DNA of 48,698 bases from the NCBI GenBank assembly GCA_038562555.1, contig JBCFBK010000043.1, positions 1 to 48,698 on the forward strand. The letters run 5' to 3'. Shown in pieces: positions 1 through 9,179 of the stretch (its first letter is position 1; each line of letters starts with the position of its first letter). Origin of the DNA: JBCFBK01 sp038562555 (lineage in GTDB: Bacteria > Bacteroidota > Bacteroidia > Bacteroidales > Prolixibacteraceae). A program made the position numbers and the translations under genes. Under the pieces are notes generated by a model. That model was not told where the DNA came from, made no database searches, and saw nothing but the letters and a program-made list of their open reading frames with translations.

Positions 1-14
1 GTGCGCTGTGCTAT

Positions 15-53
15 AAATAAAAATCAGGAAAGCGATTGCAGCGCTTCCCTGAT
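15..53 (-). terminator. minus-strand intrinsic terminator upstream of PUL-1 susC
   Basis: Arms at 23-34 and 42-53 pair over 12 positions with one A.C mismatch (A29/C47) on the plus strand. On the minus strand that position is a G.U pair, and the hairpin is followed by a T-rich tail (complement of 15-23). The plus-strand 3' side (ATCAAG) has no T-run, so it reads as a minus-strand terminator. Confidence 0.5.
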
Positions 54-86
54 CAAGATAGAGTTAACGTGTTATTTAACCCTTAA
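15..86 (-). ncRNA. predicted cis-antisense RNA opposite the PUL-1 susC leader
   Basis: Predicted from sequence only. On the minus strand a TAnnTTTG element (TAAATTTG, plus 100-93) overlaps the susC start codon, which would start RNA near 86. The RNA would end in the stem-loop at 23-53 followed by TTTTTATTTAT. No -33 TTG is seen at the usual spacing. The arrangement recurs before the other three susC genes and resembles the known DonS class of PUL antisense RNAs, which repress the cognate susC homolog in Bacteroides fragilis. The exact ends are inferred. Confidence 0.4.
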
Positions 87-99
87 ACAGTTCAAATTT

Positions 100-3000
100 A
101 TGAAAAAAAAACAAACAGACAGGGTATGGGCGAGCCATATCGCGTTTAAATGCCTGCGAATGATGAAACTAACGTTCGGATTATTCTTAATTCTGGTGGC
201 GCAGGGATGGGCTACCAGCGCTTATTCACAAAAAGCCGTCCTGAACCTGGACATGAAAAATGTAAAAATTGTTGATGTTCTGGAGGAGATTGAAGATCAG
301 ACGGACTTTTACTTTTTATTCAATTATGAACAGATCAATTCGGATAAAAAGATCTCGGTAAGCCTGACCAATGCTGCTATTGGAGAAACCCTGGATCTGG
401 TACTGAAAGGAACGGACCTGAAGTATACCATTAAGGAACGGCAAATTGTGATCTCTAAAAACGAAATGGGGCAACCCGGAAACTCCGGTTTTTCCCTGCA
501 ACAGCAAAGAACGGTTAGCGGCCTGGTTACAAATACCGCCAATGAGCCTGTACCAGGCGCGACAGTCACGTTGCAAGGATCCGTAAAAGGAACCATCACC
601 GATGCAAACGGCCGGTTCACCCTCACCGATGTTCCCGGCAATGCCGTCCTCTTATTTTCGTTTATGGGGATGAAAACACAAGCGTTTCCCTTATCGGGTC
701 AGAGCTCATTAACCATCATTATGGAAGAAGAAATGATTGGTGTGGAAGAAGTTGTCGTGACTGCCTTCGGCATAAACCGCGAGAAGAAACAACTCAGTTA
801 TGCCACCCAGCAGGTAGCGGGCGAACAGTTGGCGGCCACGGGCAACAACGATGCCATGAAAGGGATGCAGGGGAAAATTGCCGGGGTAACCATCCGGCAG
901 GTTAACGGCTCGCCGGGGGCGGAGACGAAAGTAACGATCAGGGGAAGCAGCTCCATTAACGGCAGTAATGACCCGCTTTATATTATTGACGGCTTTCCGG
1001 TTGACGGCAGTATTTCGTTTGATCTGGATCCGAATGAGATCGAAAACATCAGCGTGCTGAAAGGCGCAACTGCTGCTGCCTTATACGGTCTGCGGGCTTC
1101 GAACGGCGTGATCCTGATATCGACAAAAAGAGGAAAAGGCAACGAAAAGAATAAACCGACCGTAACCTTCAGTTCCAACTACAGCTTTGACCGGCTTTCG
1201 GTTTTCCCGGAAACGCAGGAGGTATACGGACAGGGCATTAATACATTCGATGCTTATTCTGCTTACGCCTGGGGGTTAAAGATCTCTGAGATGGGCACCT
1301 ATACCAACCAGTTGGGTGAACAGGAAGAGGCCAGGGTGTACGACAATGCCCGTGACTTTATCCGGACCGGCGGTACGCTTAATTCGAATATCAATGTATC
1401 CAACAAGTTTGACAAAGGCAACTATTCGATTGGCGTGGGCTATTCCGACCAGACCGGAATTGTCCCGAACACGGATATGGAGCGCATATCGGTGAAACTG
1501 GCAGGCGATTATGAGATTTCCGATAAGTTCAAAATCGGCACTCTGGTAAACTATTCAAAACACACGACCAACGGAACGAACCAATCGGGAGGCAATTCGA
1601 GTGTATTCTATGCCGCGTTCGACACGCCGCCATCCTATAATCTGAAAGGCAAACCGACTCATGTGGAGGGAAACGAATACCAGCAGATCAATTTTAGAGG
1701 ATCGCACGACAATATCTATTGGGCGGTAGCACACAACATCATGAAATACAATATCTCATCGCTGATCGGCTCCGTCAGTTTCGATTACAACCCGGCCGAA
1801 TGGCTTAATCTGAACTACCGGACCGGGATTGAGGATGTGGCCACTGACGAATTAACCGTTTATGAACTGGGATCCGGAAATACCGGCGGGAGGACGAATC
1901 CGCCGTCGGGCGGCGAATTAACGGAAGCAATGAAAAAAAGGCGAAGTTTTAACTCAACGTTTATCGCCTCCGTCAGTCAAAAGTTGAGCGACAAGCTGGA
2001 GTTTGACTTTATGTTGGGTCACGAATATTATGACTATGACTACAAAGGCCTGTCGGCGACCGGCAATGACTTTACCATCGGCGGATTTCATCAGCTATCG
2101 AATGCAAACAAGGTAAACGCCTCGAAGACCTGGAACAGAAAGCGAAGTTATGCTTTCTTTGGCAACCTCAATGTGGCTTATCACAACATGCTTTTCCTGA
2201 CGCTGACCGGCAGGAATGACGTGGTTTCGAACATGCCCCGGGATAATCGCTCGTTTTTCTATCCTTCGGCAGGGCTCGCCTTTGTCGTTACTGAAGCGAT
2301 GCAGGTGAAACCGGAATTGCTCTCGTTCGGCAAAATCAGAATGAGCTATGCTGAAGTTGGCCAGGCCGGTTCCATTTACGCCACCAACACCACCTATGCA
2401 CCCGGGAGTGCCGGCGGTTTTTCTTTTCCATTTAACGGGGTGAATGCCTTCACGCTGGCAAACAGTCTGAAAAGCGCTGATCTGCAGCCTGAGAATACCC
2501 GGTCGGTGGAATTTGGGGTAAACCTCGGATTTCTGAAGAACCGGCTGAACCTGGATTATACTTTTTATCATTCGAAATCGGACGGACAGATTTTTTCCGT
2601 TCCTGTTTCGTCGGCAACCGGTTTTACCACAGAAATCAGGAATGCCGGAGAGATGCTGAATAAAGGACATGAAATCGTGCTGAACATTAAACCTGTCGTC
2701 ACAAAAAACTTTAATTGGGATTTTACCACCAACTTCACTACGTATGTGAGTAAGGTAGTAAAACTTGCCGAGGGAATTGACATGCTGCGGCTTGGAGGAA
2801 ACCGGGTAAGCATAGTCGCCAAGGAGGGTGAAGAATATCCGATTTTACGGGGCACCGGATATGCCCGTGACCCGGAAAGCGGCAAAATTGTCGTGTTGTC
2901 CGATCAGTCGAGCCCGAGTGCCGGAATGCCGCTTCAGTCGACCGGTGACATTGACCTGGGAAAAGCAAATCCTGACTTTGAGGTCAATTTTTTGAACACC

Positions 3001-3513
3001 TTCAAATACCGGAAGGTTTCGCTTTACGCCCAGGTTGACTGGCGTCAAGGCGGAAAAATTTCGTCCGGGAACAGCCGGTTATCGAAACTTTACGGGACCC
3101 ATTACGATACCCGCTTCCGAGACGAGGATTATGTGGAAGATGCTGTGAAAGGCCATTACGATAACAATGGCACGCTCGTGATCGATGGCGAAAATGACAT
3201 TGTCATTAAGCGCGGATACCAGTATTACGCGAAAGTGATGGACCCCATTCGCGAATCGAATGTGTATGATGCTTCTTTCATCCGGCTTCGGGAAGTCAAA
3301 CTCAGTTACGATCTTCCGGCAAGCCTGCTGCGCAAAATGTACGTCCGGAACGCTTCGGTGTACGTGATCGGCCGCAACCTGTGGCTTATTAAATCGGGAT
3401 TGCCGCATTATGATCCTGAAATGAGCGACACCTCCGCGAATGCCATTGGTGAAACCTACGCCGATTATCCGCAGATTTCGAGCTTTGGATTTGGAATCAA
3501 CCTGACGTTTTAA
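100..3513 (+). CDS. SusC-like TonB-dependent outer membrane receptor with STN domain (PUL-1)
   Basis: Outer membrane beta-barrel that imports oligosaccharides with the SusD partner encoded next door, energised by TonB. The frame is open from base 1, but the start is placed at the ATG at 100 because it precedes a Lys-rich n-region and a hydrophobic signal sequence ending near AYSQ; this gives 1137 aa. After the signal come an STN domain (about 45-115), a carboxypeptidase-regulatory-like domain (about 135-220, TITDANGRF), a TonB-box-like VEEVVVTAFG, a plug with the SusC-typical DPLYIIDGFPVDG, then the barrel ending in GFGINLTF. The STN domain implies signalling to a FecR anti-sigma, but no sigma/FecR pair is visible; it would lie left of the window. 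The family assignment is secure. The exact glycan is inferred only from neighbours (GH105, BNR-4, GH29). Confidence 0.95.
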   Translation: MKKKQTDRVWASHIAFKCLRMMKLTFGLFLILVAQGWATSAYSQKAVLNLDMKNVKIVDVLEEIEDQTDFYFLFNYEQINSDKKISVSLTNAAIGETLDLVLKGTDLKYTIKERQIVISKNEMGQPGNSGFSLQQQRTVSGLVTNTANEPVPGATVTLQGSVKGTITDANGRFTLTDVPGNAVLLFSFMGMKTQAFPLSGQSSLTIIMEEEMIGVEEVVVTAFGINREKKQLSYATQQVAGEQLAATGNNDAMKGMQGKIAGVTIRQVNGSPGAETKVTIRGSSSINGSNDPLYIIDGFPVDGSISFDLDPNEIENISVLKGATAAALYGLRASNGVILISTKRGKGNEKNKPTVTFSSNYSFDRLSVFPETQEVYGQGINTFDAYSAYAWGLKISEMGTYTNQLGEQEEARVYDNARDFIRTGGTLNSNINVSNKFDKGNYSIGVGYSDQTGIVPNTDMERISVKLAGDYEISDKFKIGTLVNYSKHTTNGTNQSGGNSSVFYAAFDTPPSYNLKGKPTHVEGNEYQQINFRGSHDNIYWAVAHNIMKYNISSLIGSVSFDYNPAEWLNLNYRTGIEDVATDELTVYELGSGNTGGRTNPPSGGELTEAMKKRRSFNSTFIASVSQKLSDKLEFDFMLGHEYYDYDYKGLSATGNDFTIGGFHQLSNANKVNASKTWNRKRSYAFFGNLNVAYHNMLFLTLTGRNDVVSNMPRDNRSFFYPSAGLAFVVTEAMQVKPELLSFGKIRMSYAEVGQAGSIYATNTTYAPGSAGGFSFPFNGVNAFTLANSLKSADLQPENTRSVEFGVNLGFLKNRLNLDYTFYHSKSDGQIFSVPVSSATGFTTEIRNAGEMLNKGHEIVLNIKPVVTKNFNWDFTTNFTTYVSKVVKLAEGIDMLRLGGNRVSIVAKEGEEYPILRGTGYARDPESGKIVVLSDQSSPSAGMPLQSTGDIDLGKANPDFEVNFLNTFKYRKVSLYAQVDWRQGGKISSGNSRLSKLYGTHYDTRFRDEDYVEDAVKGHYDNNGTLVIDGENDIVIKRGYQYYAKVMDPIRESNVYDASFIRLREVKLSYDLPASLLRKMYVRNASVYVIGRNLWLIKSGLPHYDPEMSDTSANAIGETYADYPQISSFGFGINLTF

Positions 3514-3549
3514 CCGAAATTGTAGTACCTTTTGAAAATCGATACAAAA

Positions 3550-4956
3550 ATGAAGAATTTAAGCTATAACCTGTTTCTGTTGATCGCCATGGCCGTCATC
3601 CTCGCCTCCTGTTCGATGGACGCCCTTGATGAGATAGACACCGACCCCAACAATCCCACTGACGTATCCATTAATCTGTTATTACCCCAGGTTCAGATCA
3701 ATCTGGTCAATGATCTTTTTGCAGGCACCTCGGCCAGGTATATCACGACTTATGTGGAGCACACCGCGAATGTCCACCTGAACCCCATGTTACCCGAGGA
3801 CACCAATACCGCACTGTGGAATGAGTCGTACGACATTCTGATGGACCTGAAGATCATCATTGAAAAAGGAACCGCCGAAGGGAACTGGCAGCATGTTGGA
3901 ACTGCAAAAGTAATTTACGCCTTTGTTCTGGGCACCCTGACCGATATTTTTGGGGATGTGCCTTACAGCGAAGCCTTGCAGGGCAGCGCCAACCGGAATC
4001 CCAGGTATGATTCGCAGGAAGCGATTTACGATGCCCTGTTTGCCATGCTTGACGAAGCCGTCGCCGACCTGGAGAAAACCGCGGTGACCAATCCGGGACC
4101 CAACGATCTGTTATTGAAGGGAAATAAGGCCATGTGGCTGAAAGTGGCGTGGGGATTGAAGGCCCGTTACCTGAATCGTCTCAGCAATGTTGATCCGGCA
4201 GGTTCGGCTACGCAGGCGCTGGCGGCTGTTGCCCATTCGTTTGCTTCGCCGGCCGAAGGGTTGATCTTTTCAGACTATACGAATGGCTCAACCAATACCA
4301 ATCCTTTTTCGATCTACGAACAAAAGCAAAAAACCTATGCCGCAAGCTTAACGATCCTTCAGGTAATCAACAGCTTTAATGGACCCGGCTATGCGGATCC
4401 CCGGGCAGAAAGATGGTTTAAGAAGATTAACGGAATCCTTATCGGTGCCCCGAACGGCGACAACATTACCGATCAAACCCACACGGTTTATTCGGGGATT
4501 TCGACCGTAAATGTATTATACGGAGCCGCTCCCCAGGCGATACTGACCTACGATGAAATGAAATTCATTGAGGCAGAAGCGCATTTCCGGCTGGGAGACC
4601 GTCCCAAAGCAAATGCCGCTTACCGGCAAGCCGTTACAGCAGCCTGTACAAGGGCAGGGCTGACAGCGGAACAGGTGGCATCGTATACTTCGCAGGGCAA
4701 CGTCTTTCCCGATGATGAAGGCCTCACCCTCAACACGATTGTGGGTCAAAAATTCCTGTCTTTTTTCCTGATGCAACCCATCGAGGCGTTTAATGACTAC
4801 CGGCGCACCGGTATACCGGCATTGTACAACACAACCGACGGCGTCGTAAAACGACTGCCCTACCCGACCGGCGAACTGGCAACCAACGCCAACGCCCCAA
4901 CCGATATTAACAATGTGACGATCTATACCAAAAAGGTATGGTGGGCTAAAGAATAA
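3550..4956 (+). CDS. SusD/RagB-family surface glycan-binding lipoprotein, SusD-like_2 type (PUL-1)
   Basis: Lipoprotein lid of the SusCD transporter that captures glycan at the cell surface. The start is the ATG at 3550 (468 aa) rather than the in-frame TTG at 3532, because it directly precedes the signal peptide and lipobox VILASC (Cys21). The acidic stretch after the Cys and the motif DEIDTDPNNP, together with LGTLTDIFGDVPYSEAL, are typical of the SusD-like_2 branch rather than classical SusD. The C-terminal half has the TPR-like helical pattern (FIEAEAHFRLGD, QPIEAFNDYRRTGIP). It lies 36 nt after susC and 5 nt before the next enzyme, so the three are probably one transcript. Confidence 0.93.
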   Translation: MKNLSYNLFLLIAMAVILASCSMDALDEIDTDPNNPTDVSINLLLPQVQINLVNDLFAGTSARYITTYVEHTANVHLNPMLPEDTNTALWNESYDILMDLKIIIEKGTAEGNWQHVGTAKVIYAFVLGTLTDIFGDVPYSEALQGSANRNPRYDSQEAIYDALFAMLDEAVADLEKTAVTNPGPNDLLLKGNKAMWLKVAWGLKARYLNRLSNVDPAGSATQALAAVAHSFASPAEGLIFSDYTNGSTNTNPFSIYEQKQKTYAASLTILQVINSFNGPGYADPRAERWFKKINGILIGAPNGDNITDQTHTVYSGISTVNVLYGAAPQAILTYDEMKFIEAEAHFRLGDRPKANAAYRQAVTAACTRAGLTAEQVASYTSQGNVFPDDEGLTLNTIVGQKFLSFFLMQPIEAFNDYRRTGIPALYNTTDGVVKRLPYPTGELATNANAPTDINNVTIYTKKVWWAKE

Positions 4957-4961
4957 GTAAC

Positions 4962-7508
4962 ATGCAAAAAAGAAACAGGATGTGTAATCAATTAAAACCG
5001 GCCGTCATCTTCTTAATTATCCTGCTTTTCCCGTTTGGATTGAAGGCGCAGAACACGGTGCATCCCGATGCCCGCTATGCTGAAGGAGAACTGGTCAATG
5101 AAAAGGCAAACGGATTTAAAGGGATCTGGTATATGAACCAGCCGTCGAAGGATGAATACGCTTATAAGTATAGTGGCGGAATGGCTGTTTACCCGGCCAA
5201 TCACCGTCCGTTTGCCATTTATTCGGAAAAGGTCAATAAAACCTTTTTCTGTTTTGGGGGAACGAACGATGAAAACAGTACCCTGCTGCACAATGTCTCG
5301 TACTTTGACCATCACACGGGACAGGTTGCCAACCCAACTATCGTGCTGGACAAGCATACGAACGATGCCCATGATAATCCGGTCATTTCGATCGACGACG
5401 AAGGTTATATCTGGATTTTCTCCACCTCACACGGGACAGGGCGGCCTTCCTATATCAGCCGCAGCCGGATGCCCTACAGCATTGAATCGTTTGAACTGGT
5501 GGAGCCGACCGAGCTGGTGAACGGGCAGGAAGTGCCTTTCACCAATTTTTCCTATTTCCAGGTTTATCATGTCAAGGGGAAGGGCTTCATCGCCCTGTTT
5601 ACCAAGTACATCAAAAACCGGCGCGTGATCGGGTTTAACACAAGTGCTGACGGCGTAAAATGGAACGAATGGAAACAAATTGCCAATTACGGGGAAGGCC
5701 ACTACCAGGTGAGTGACTGCTCCAATGGAAAAGTAGGCGTGGCCTTTGATTACCACCCGAAGGGAAAAGGACTGAACTGGCGCACAAACCTGCAGTACCT
5801 CGAAACAACAGACTTCGGGAAAAGCTGGAAAACCGCTTCGGGAGATCCGGTCAGGCTCCCCTTGGAGGAAATGGAAAACGCGGCGTTAATCCACAACTTT
5901 GAAAAGGAAAAACGAAACTGTTACCTGAGCGATATCCAGCTCGACCGGAAAGGTAAGCCGGCCATCCTCATTATCGCCAGCAAAGGCTATGAGTCGGGCC
6001 CTGAAAACAGTCCGCGTGAATGGCACCTGTTCACCCATGGGAAAAGCGGTTGGAAAAACAGCCTGGTAACGACCTCCGATAATAATTACGATATGGGATC
6101 GGTCTACCTGGAATCAGAGAATTCGTGGAAGATCATCGGCCCCAGCGTAGACGGACCACAGACATGGAACACCGGAGGCGAGGTGGTGATGTGGAAAAGC
6201 ACCGATAAAGGCGAAAGCTGGAACATGGAAAAGCAAATGACTCAAAACAGCCCCCGGAATCATTGCTATGTTCGCCGCCCGGTGAATGCCCGTCCCGGTT
6301 TTTACGGGATCTGGGCCGACGGGAATGGCCGGATGCCGTCTGAATCGGTTCTCTATATTTGTGACAAGGAAGGGAACATTTCGGCCCTGCCCCGCGAAAT
6401 AAAGACGGCCATGGTCAGTCCTGTAAGCTACGCTCCGCCATCGGCAGATTATGACCTCAGCCGGTGGCCCGAAGGAAAATCGCCCCGGGAGATCGGGACG
6501 CGGGTGGCAGAGAAATTTCTGAAAACGCCCCACTCACGTTATGGAAATACCCGCCCTTCATCTCCCCCGACTCAGATCACCTATCCCGATGTTTGCACCT
6601 GGCTGGGAGGGATGTGGTTTGCCGAAGTCACCAAAAATGATTCGTTGTTTCAACGCTTTGAAGACCGGTTCAAGCCTTTGCTGCGTTCGGAAAAGCATCT
6701 GCAGCCCAAACCGAACCACGTCGACAATAACGTATTCGGGGCAGTCCCCCTGGAAATCTATATCAAAACAGGCGACAAAACCTACCGCGACCTGGGATTA
6801 GGGTATGCCGACGCGCAGTGGCTGCTTCCCGAAAATGCGAAGGCAGAGGAAAAAGCATGGAACGGCCAGGGGTATTCGTGGCAAACCCGCATCTGGATCG
6901 ACGACATGTTCATGATTACGGCTGTCCAGGCCCAGGCTTTCCGCGCCACCGGCGATCAAAAATACATTGACCGTGCGGCAAAGGAAATGGAGCTTTACCT
7001 CGATACGATCCAACTGGAGAACGGGCTCTTTTATCATTCGCCTGAAGCGCATTTCAGCTGGGGACGTGGCAATGGCTGGATGGCTGTCGGAATGGCCGAA
7101 CTGCTACGGATCCTTCCCCGGGACAATGTGCACCGGGCCCGGATCATGCAGGGCTATCTGCGCATGATGGCCGCCCTGCTGGAACACCAGGCCAACGATG
7201 GCATGTGGCGCCAGATCGTCGATGACCCGGAATCGTGGAAGGAGACTTCTTCGACAGCCATGTTCACTTATGCCATGATCACCGGGGTTAAAAACGGCTG
7301 GCTCGACAAAGCATCGTACGGAGCCGCTGCCCGCAAGGGCTGGCTGGCCCTGACGGAGTACCTGAATGCAGAAGATGAACTCACGGACGTTTGTGAAGGA
7401 ACCAATATCAAAAACAGCCGTGAGCATTACCTGAACCGGAAACGCATTACCGGCGACCTGCACGGTCAGGCCCCGCTGCTTTGGTGCGCCACAGCCTTGC
7501 TCAGGTAA
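4962..7508 (+). CDS. BNR-4 repeat protein fused to GH105-type unsaturated glucuronyl/galacturonyl hydrolase
   Basis: Exported two-domain protein of 848 aa with a signal peptide ending at about LKAQ. Residues about 30-480 form a BNR-4-type beta-propeller (DAHDNPVISIDDEG, SDIQLDRKGKP, Asp-box-like STDKGESW). Related folds include PL24/PL25-type ulvan lyases as well as uncharacterised PUL proteins. Residues about 520-848 are a GH105 (YteR/RhiN-like) alpha/alpha barrel: the HVDN motif with Asp588, WIDDMFM with Asp647/Asp648, WGRGNGW at 700-706, and ETSSTAMFTYAM. GH105 enzymes remove the unsaturated uronate made by polysaccharide lyases, so a lyase-plus-hydrolase fusion is plausible, but lyase activity of the propeller is unproven. 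It follows susD after 5 nt and ends before a terminator. GH105 is confident; the propeller's role is open. Confidence 0.88.
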   Translation: MQKRNRMCNQLKPAVIFLIILLFPFGLKAQNTVHPDARYAEGELVNEKANGFKGIWYMNQPSKDEYAYKYSGGMAVYPANHRPFAIYSEKVNKTFFCFGGTNDENSTLLHNVSYFDHHTGQVANPTIVLDKHTNDAHDNPVISIDDEGYIWIFSTSHGTGRPSYISRSRMPYSIESFELVEPTELVNGQEVPFTNFSYFQVYHVKGKGFIALFTKYIKNRRVIGFNTSADGVKWNEWKQIANYGEGHYQVSDCSNGKVGVAFDYHPKGKGLNWRTNLQYLETTDFGKSWKTASGDPVRLPLEEMENAALIHNFEKEKRNCYLSDIQLDRKGKPAILIIASKGYESGPENSPREWHLFTHGKSGWKNSLVTTSDNNYDMGSVYLESENSWKIIGPSVDGPQTWNTGGEVVMWKSTDKGESWNMEKQMTQNSPRNHCYVRRPVNARPGFYGIWADGNGRMPSESVLYICDKEGNISALPREIKTAMVSPVSYAPPSADYDLSRWPEGKSPREIGTRVAEKFLKTPHSRYGNTRPSSPPTQITYPDVCTWLGGMWFAEVTKNDSLFQRFEDRFKPLLRSEKHLQPKPNHVDNNVFGAVPLEIYIKTGDKTYRDLGLGYADAQWLLPENAKAEEKAWNGQGYSWQTRIWIDDMFMITAVQAQAFRATGDQKYIDRAAKEMELYLDTIQLENGLFYHSPEAHFSWGRGNGWMAVGMAELLRILPRDNVHRARIMQGYLRMMAALLEHQANDGMWRQIVDDPESWKETSSTAMFTYAMITGVKNGWLDKASYGAAARKGWLALTEYLNAEDELTDVCEGTNIKNSREHYLNRKRITGDLHGQAPLLWCATALLR

Positions 7509-7526
7509 GTGTAAACAGAAGGAAAG

Positions 7527-7559
7527 AAAAGGCCGCAACATCACGTTGGGGCCTTTTTT
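7527..7559 (+). terminator. rho-independent terminator after the BNR-4/GH105 gene
   Basis: AAAAGGCC at 7527-7534 pairs with GGCCTTTT from 7550, followed by a T-run to 7559. The stem is short but the tail is good. It lies 19 nt past the stop codon and probably ends the SusC-SusD-enzyme transcript. Confidence 0.6.
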
Positions 7560-7615
7560 GATACCGGTGAATTGATTAGCTTTATAACATGTAAAACGAC
7601 TAAAGCGCAACCGGT

Positions 7616-9127
7616 ATGAGAAGAGTCACCTTCCTTTTGTTCAGTCTGCTGGCGATCTGTTCGTCGGCCCAGGATCCAACCGGTATTTTCAGCTTCAGTA
7701 AAGACATCGGCAATCCGAAACTGGCCGGGTCGGTTTCATATGATGCAGACACCCAAACCTATACCATGAAGGGCGCCGGATCGAACATCTGGGGCCGGCG
7801 AGACGAACACCAGTATGCTTACAACAAGTTGAAGGGAGATTTTATCCTGACGGCAAACTTCCGGTTCGAAGGCGTCAATGAAATACACCGCAAAACGGGC
7901 TGGATGGTCCGCGCTTCGGAGGATGACAATGCGGTGATGTGCGGCGCCTTTCTGCATGGCGACGGACTGACGGCCCTGCAATGGCGGGAAGAGACGGGTC
8001 AGGAAATGGTCAATCCCGGCAACGAGGTACAGGCGCCCAAACGTCATTACGAAGTCATTCAGCTGGAGCGGCGCGGGCAGGAATTCATTATGCGGGCGGC
8101 GCACCGGGGTGAACCGCTGCAGGTGATCGGCTCGAAAGTACCCGATGCTATGCCCGAAGAAGTACTGGCCGGTGTTGTTTGCTGTTCGCACGATGAAGAT
8201 TTGCTTGAAACGGCTTATGTGTGGAATACGCGTATTGACCAGCCTGTTGCCGAAGGGTACAATCCGGGCAACGAGGGCTGGACTGGTTGCCGCATGGAGA
8301 CCATGAGTGTGTTTGACGGCAGGCGCAAGGTAATCTACGAAACTGACGGACGTTTTGAAGCGCCGAACTGGATGCCCGATGGCAGGCGTTTGCTGTTCAA
8401 TATGGAAGGGTCGTTGTTCACCATACCGGTTGAAGGCGGTAAGCCGGTTAAACTAAACACCGGCAGCGCGGCCGATCTGAATAATGATCATTGCATCTCT
8501 TTTGACGGAAAGCTGCTCGGGATCAGCCACAATGACGGCAAAGGTTCTAATGTATTTTATCTGCCTTTGGAAGGCGGCGAACCGGTGAGAATCACCGGTC
8601 AGGCCCCCTCCTATTTGCACGGCTGGGCGCCGAATAACAAGGAAGTGGTATACGTGGCTCAACGCAATGGTGTGCCCGTGTATGATATTTACCGGAAAAA
8701 CATCAACGGTGGCGAGGAAGTCAGGCTGACCGGCAATCAAAAAGGTGAGCACGCCGATGGCTGCGAATATTCACCTGATGGCCGGTACATCTACTACAAC
8801 GGTTCCCGGAATGGCGGTACCATGCAACTCTGGCGGATGAAAGCCGACGGAAGCGGAAAGGAACAACTCACCTTTGACGCATATAATGACTGGTTCCCGC
8901 ATATTTCGCCCGACGGGAAGTGGATCGCCTTCATTTCGTTCGAACCGGATATCGAGCTCAATTCACATCCTTCATACAAACGGGTGATGCTGCGCCTGAT
9001 GCCCGCTTCGGGGGGCGCACCAAAGGTAATCGCTTATCTGTATGGCGGACAAGGCACGATCAACGTCAATTCCTGGTCGCCCGACAGCAAACACATTGCA
9101 TTTGTGAGCAATTCGGGGAAAAAATAA
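7616..9127 (+). CDS. secreted concanavalin-like (DUF1349-type) domain plus TolB-like WD40/PD40 propeller protein
   Basis: Exported 503-aa protein with a signal peptide (MRRVTFLLF to about CSSAQ). Residues about 20-200 resemble a DUF1349/LamG-like concanavalin fold (GDFILTANFRF, HRKTGWMVRASEDD). Residues about 225-500 carry repeated PD40/TolB propeller units: FEAPNWMPDGRRLLF, HADGCEYSPDGRYIYY, WFPHISPDGKWIAF and SWSPDSKHIAFVS. This is not the Tol-Pal TolB itself, because no pal/tolA neighbours exist and a lectin-like domain is attached. It sits between glycan enzymes after a terminator, so a glycan-binding or lyase-like role in PUL-1 is plausible. Some oligogalacturonate-type lyases share this propeller fold, but no catalytic residues can be assigned here. 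The function is inferred. Confidence 0.75.
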   Translation: MRRVTFLLFSLLAICSSAQDPTGIFSFSKDIGNPKLAGSVSYDADTQTYTMKGAGSNIWGRRDEHQYAYNKLKGDFILTANFRFEGVNEIHRKTGWMVRASEDDNAVMCGAFLHGDGLTALQWREETGQEMVNPGNEVQAPKRHYEVIQLERRGQEFIMRAAHRGEPLQVIGSKVPDAMPEEVLAGVVCCSHDEDLLETAYVWNTRIDQPVAEGYNPGNEGWTGCRMETMSVFDGRRKVIYETDGRFEAPNWMPDGRRLLFNMEGSLFTIPVEGGKPVKLNTGSAADLNNDHCISFDGKLLGISHNDGKGSNVFYLPLEGGEPVRITGQAPSYLHGWAPNNKEVVYVAQRNGVPVYDIYRKNINGGEEVRLTGNQKGEHADGCEYSPDGRYIYYNGSRNGGTMQLWRMKADGSGKEQLTFDAYNDWFPHISPDGKWIAFISFEPDIELNSHPSYKRVMLRLMPASGGAPKVIAYLYGGQGTINVNSWSPDSKHIAFVSNSGKK

Positions 9128-9143
9128 TTTCAGGCAATATCAT

Positions 9144-9151
9144 TATCTTTG
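9144..9151 (+). promoter_or_regulatory. candidate -7 element before the GH29 gene
   Basis: TATCTTTG matches the Bacteroidota -7 consensus TAnnTTTG exactly and lies 28 nt before the fucosidase ATG. No -33 TTG is found at the usual distance, so promoter activity is uncertain. Confidence 0.35.
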
Positions 9152-9179
9152 AATACGAACCATAAAACCAAACCCTCAG

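Noticed and set aside
1..99. N-terminal extension of the first susC from GTG at base 1
   Set aside because: The extension covers a structured leader with a hairpin and T-run; the ATG at 100 begins the typical signal region shared by the other three susC genes.
2095..2670. 191-codon minus-strand open frame inside the PUL-1 susC
   Set aside because: It lies wholly inside a well-supported plus-strand TonB receptor and its translation shows no domain, signal or codon pattern of a real gene.
7616..9127. Annotation as the Tol-Pal protein TolB
   Set aside because: Only the propeller repeats resemble TolB; the N-terminal domain is concanavalin-like and no tol/pal genes are nearby.
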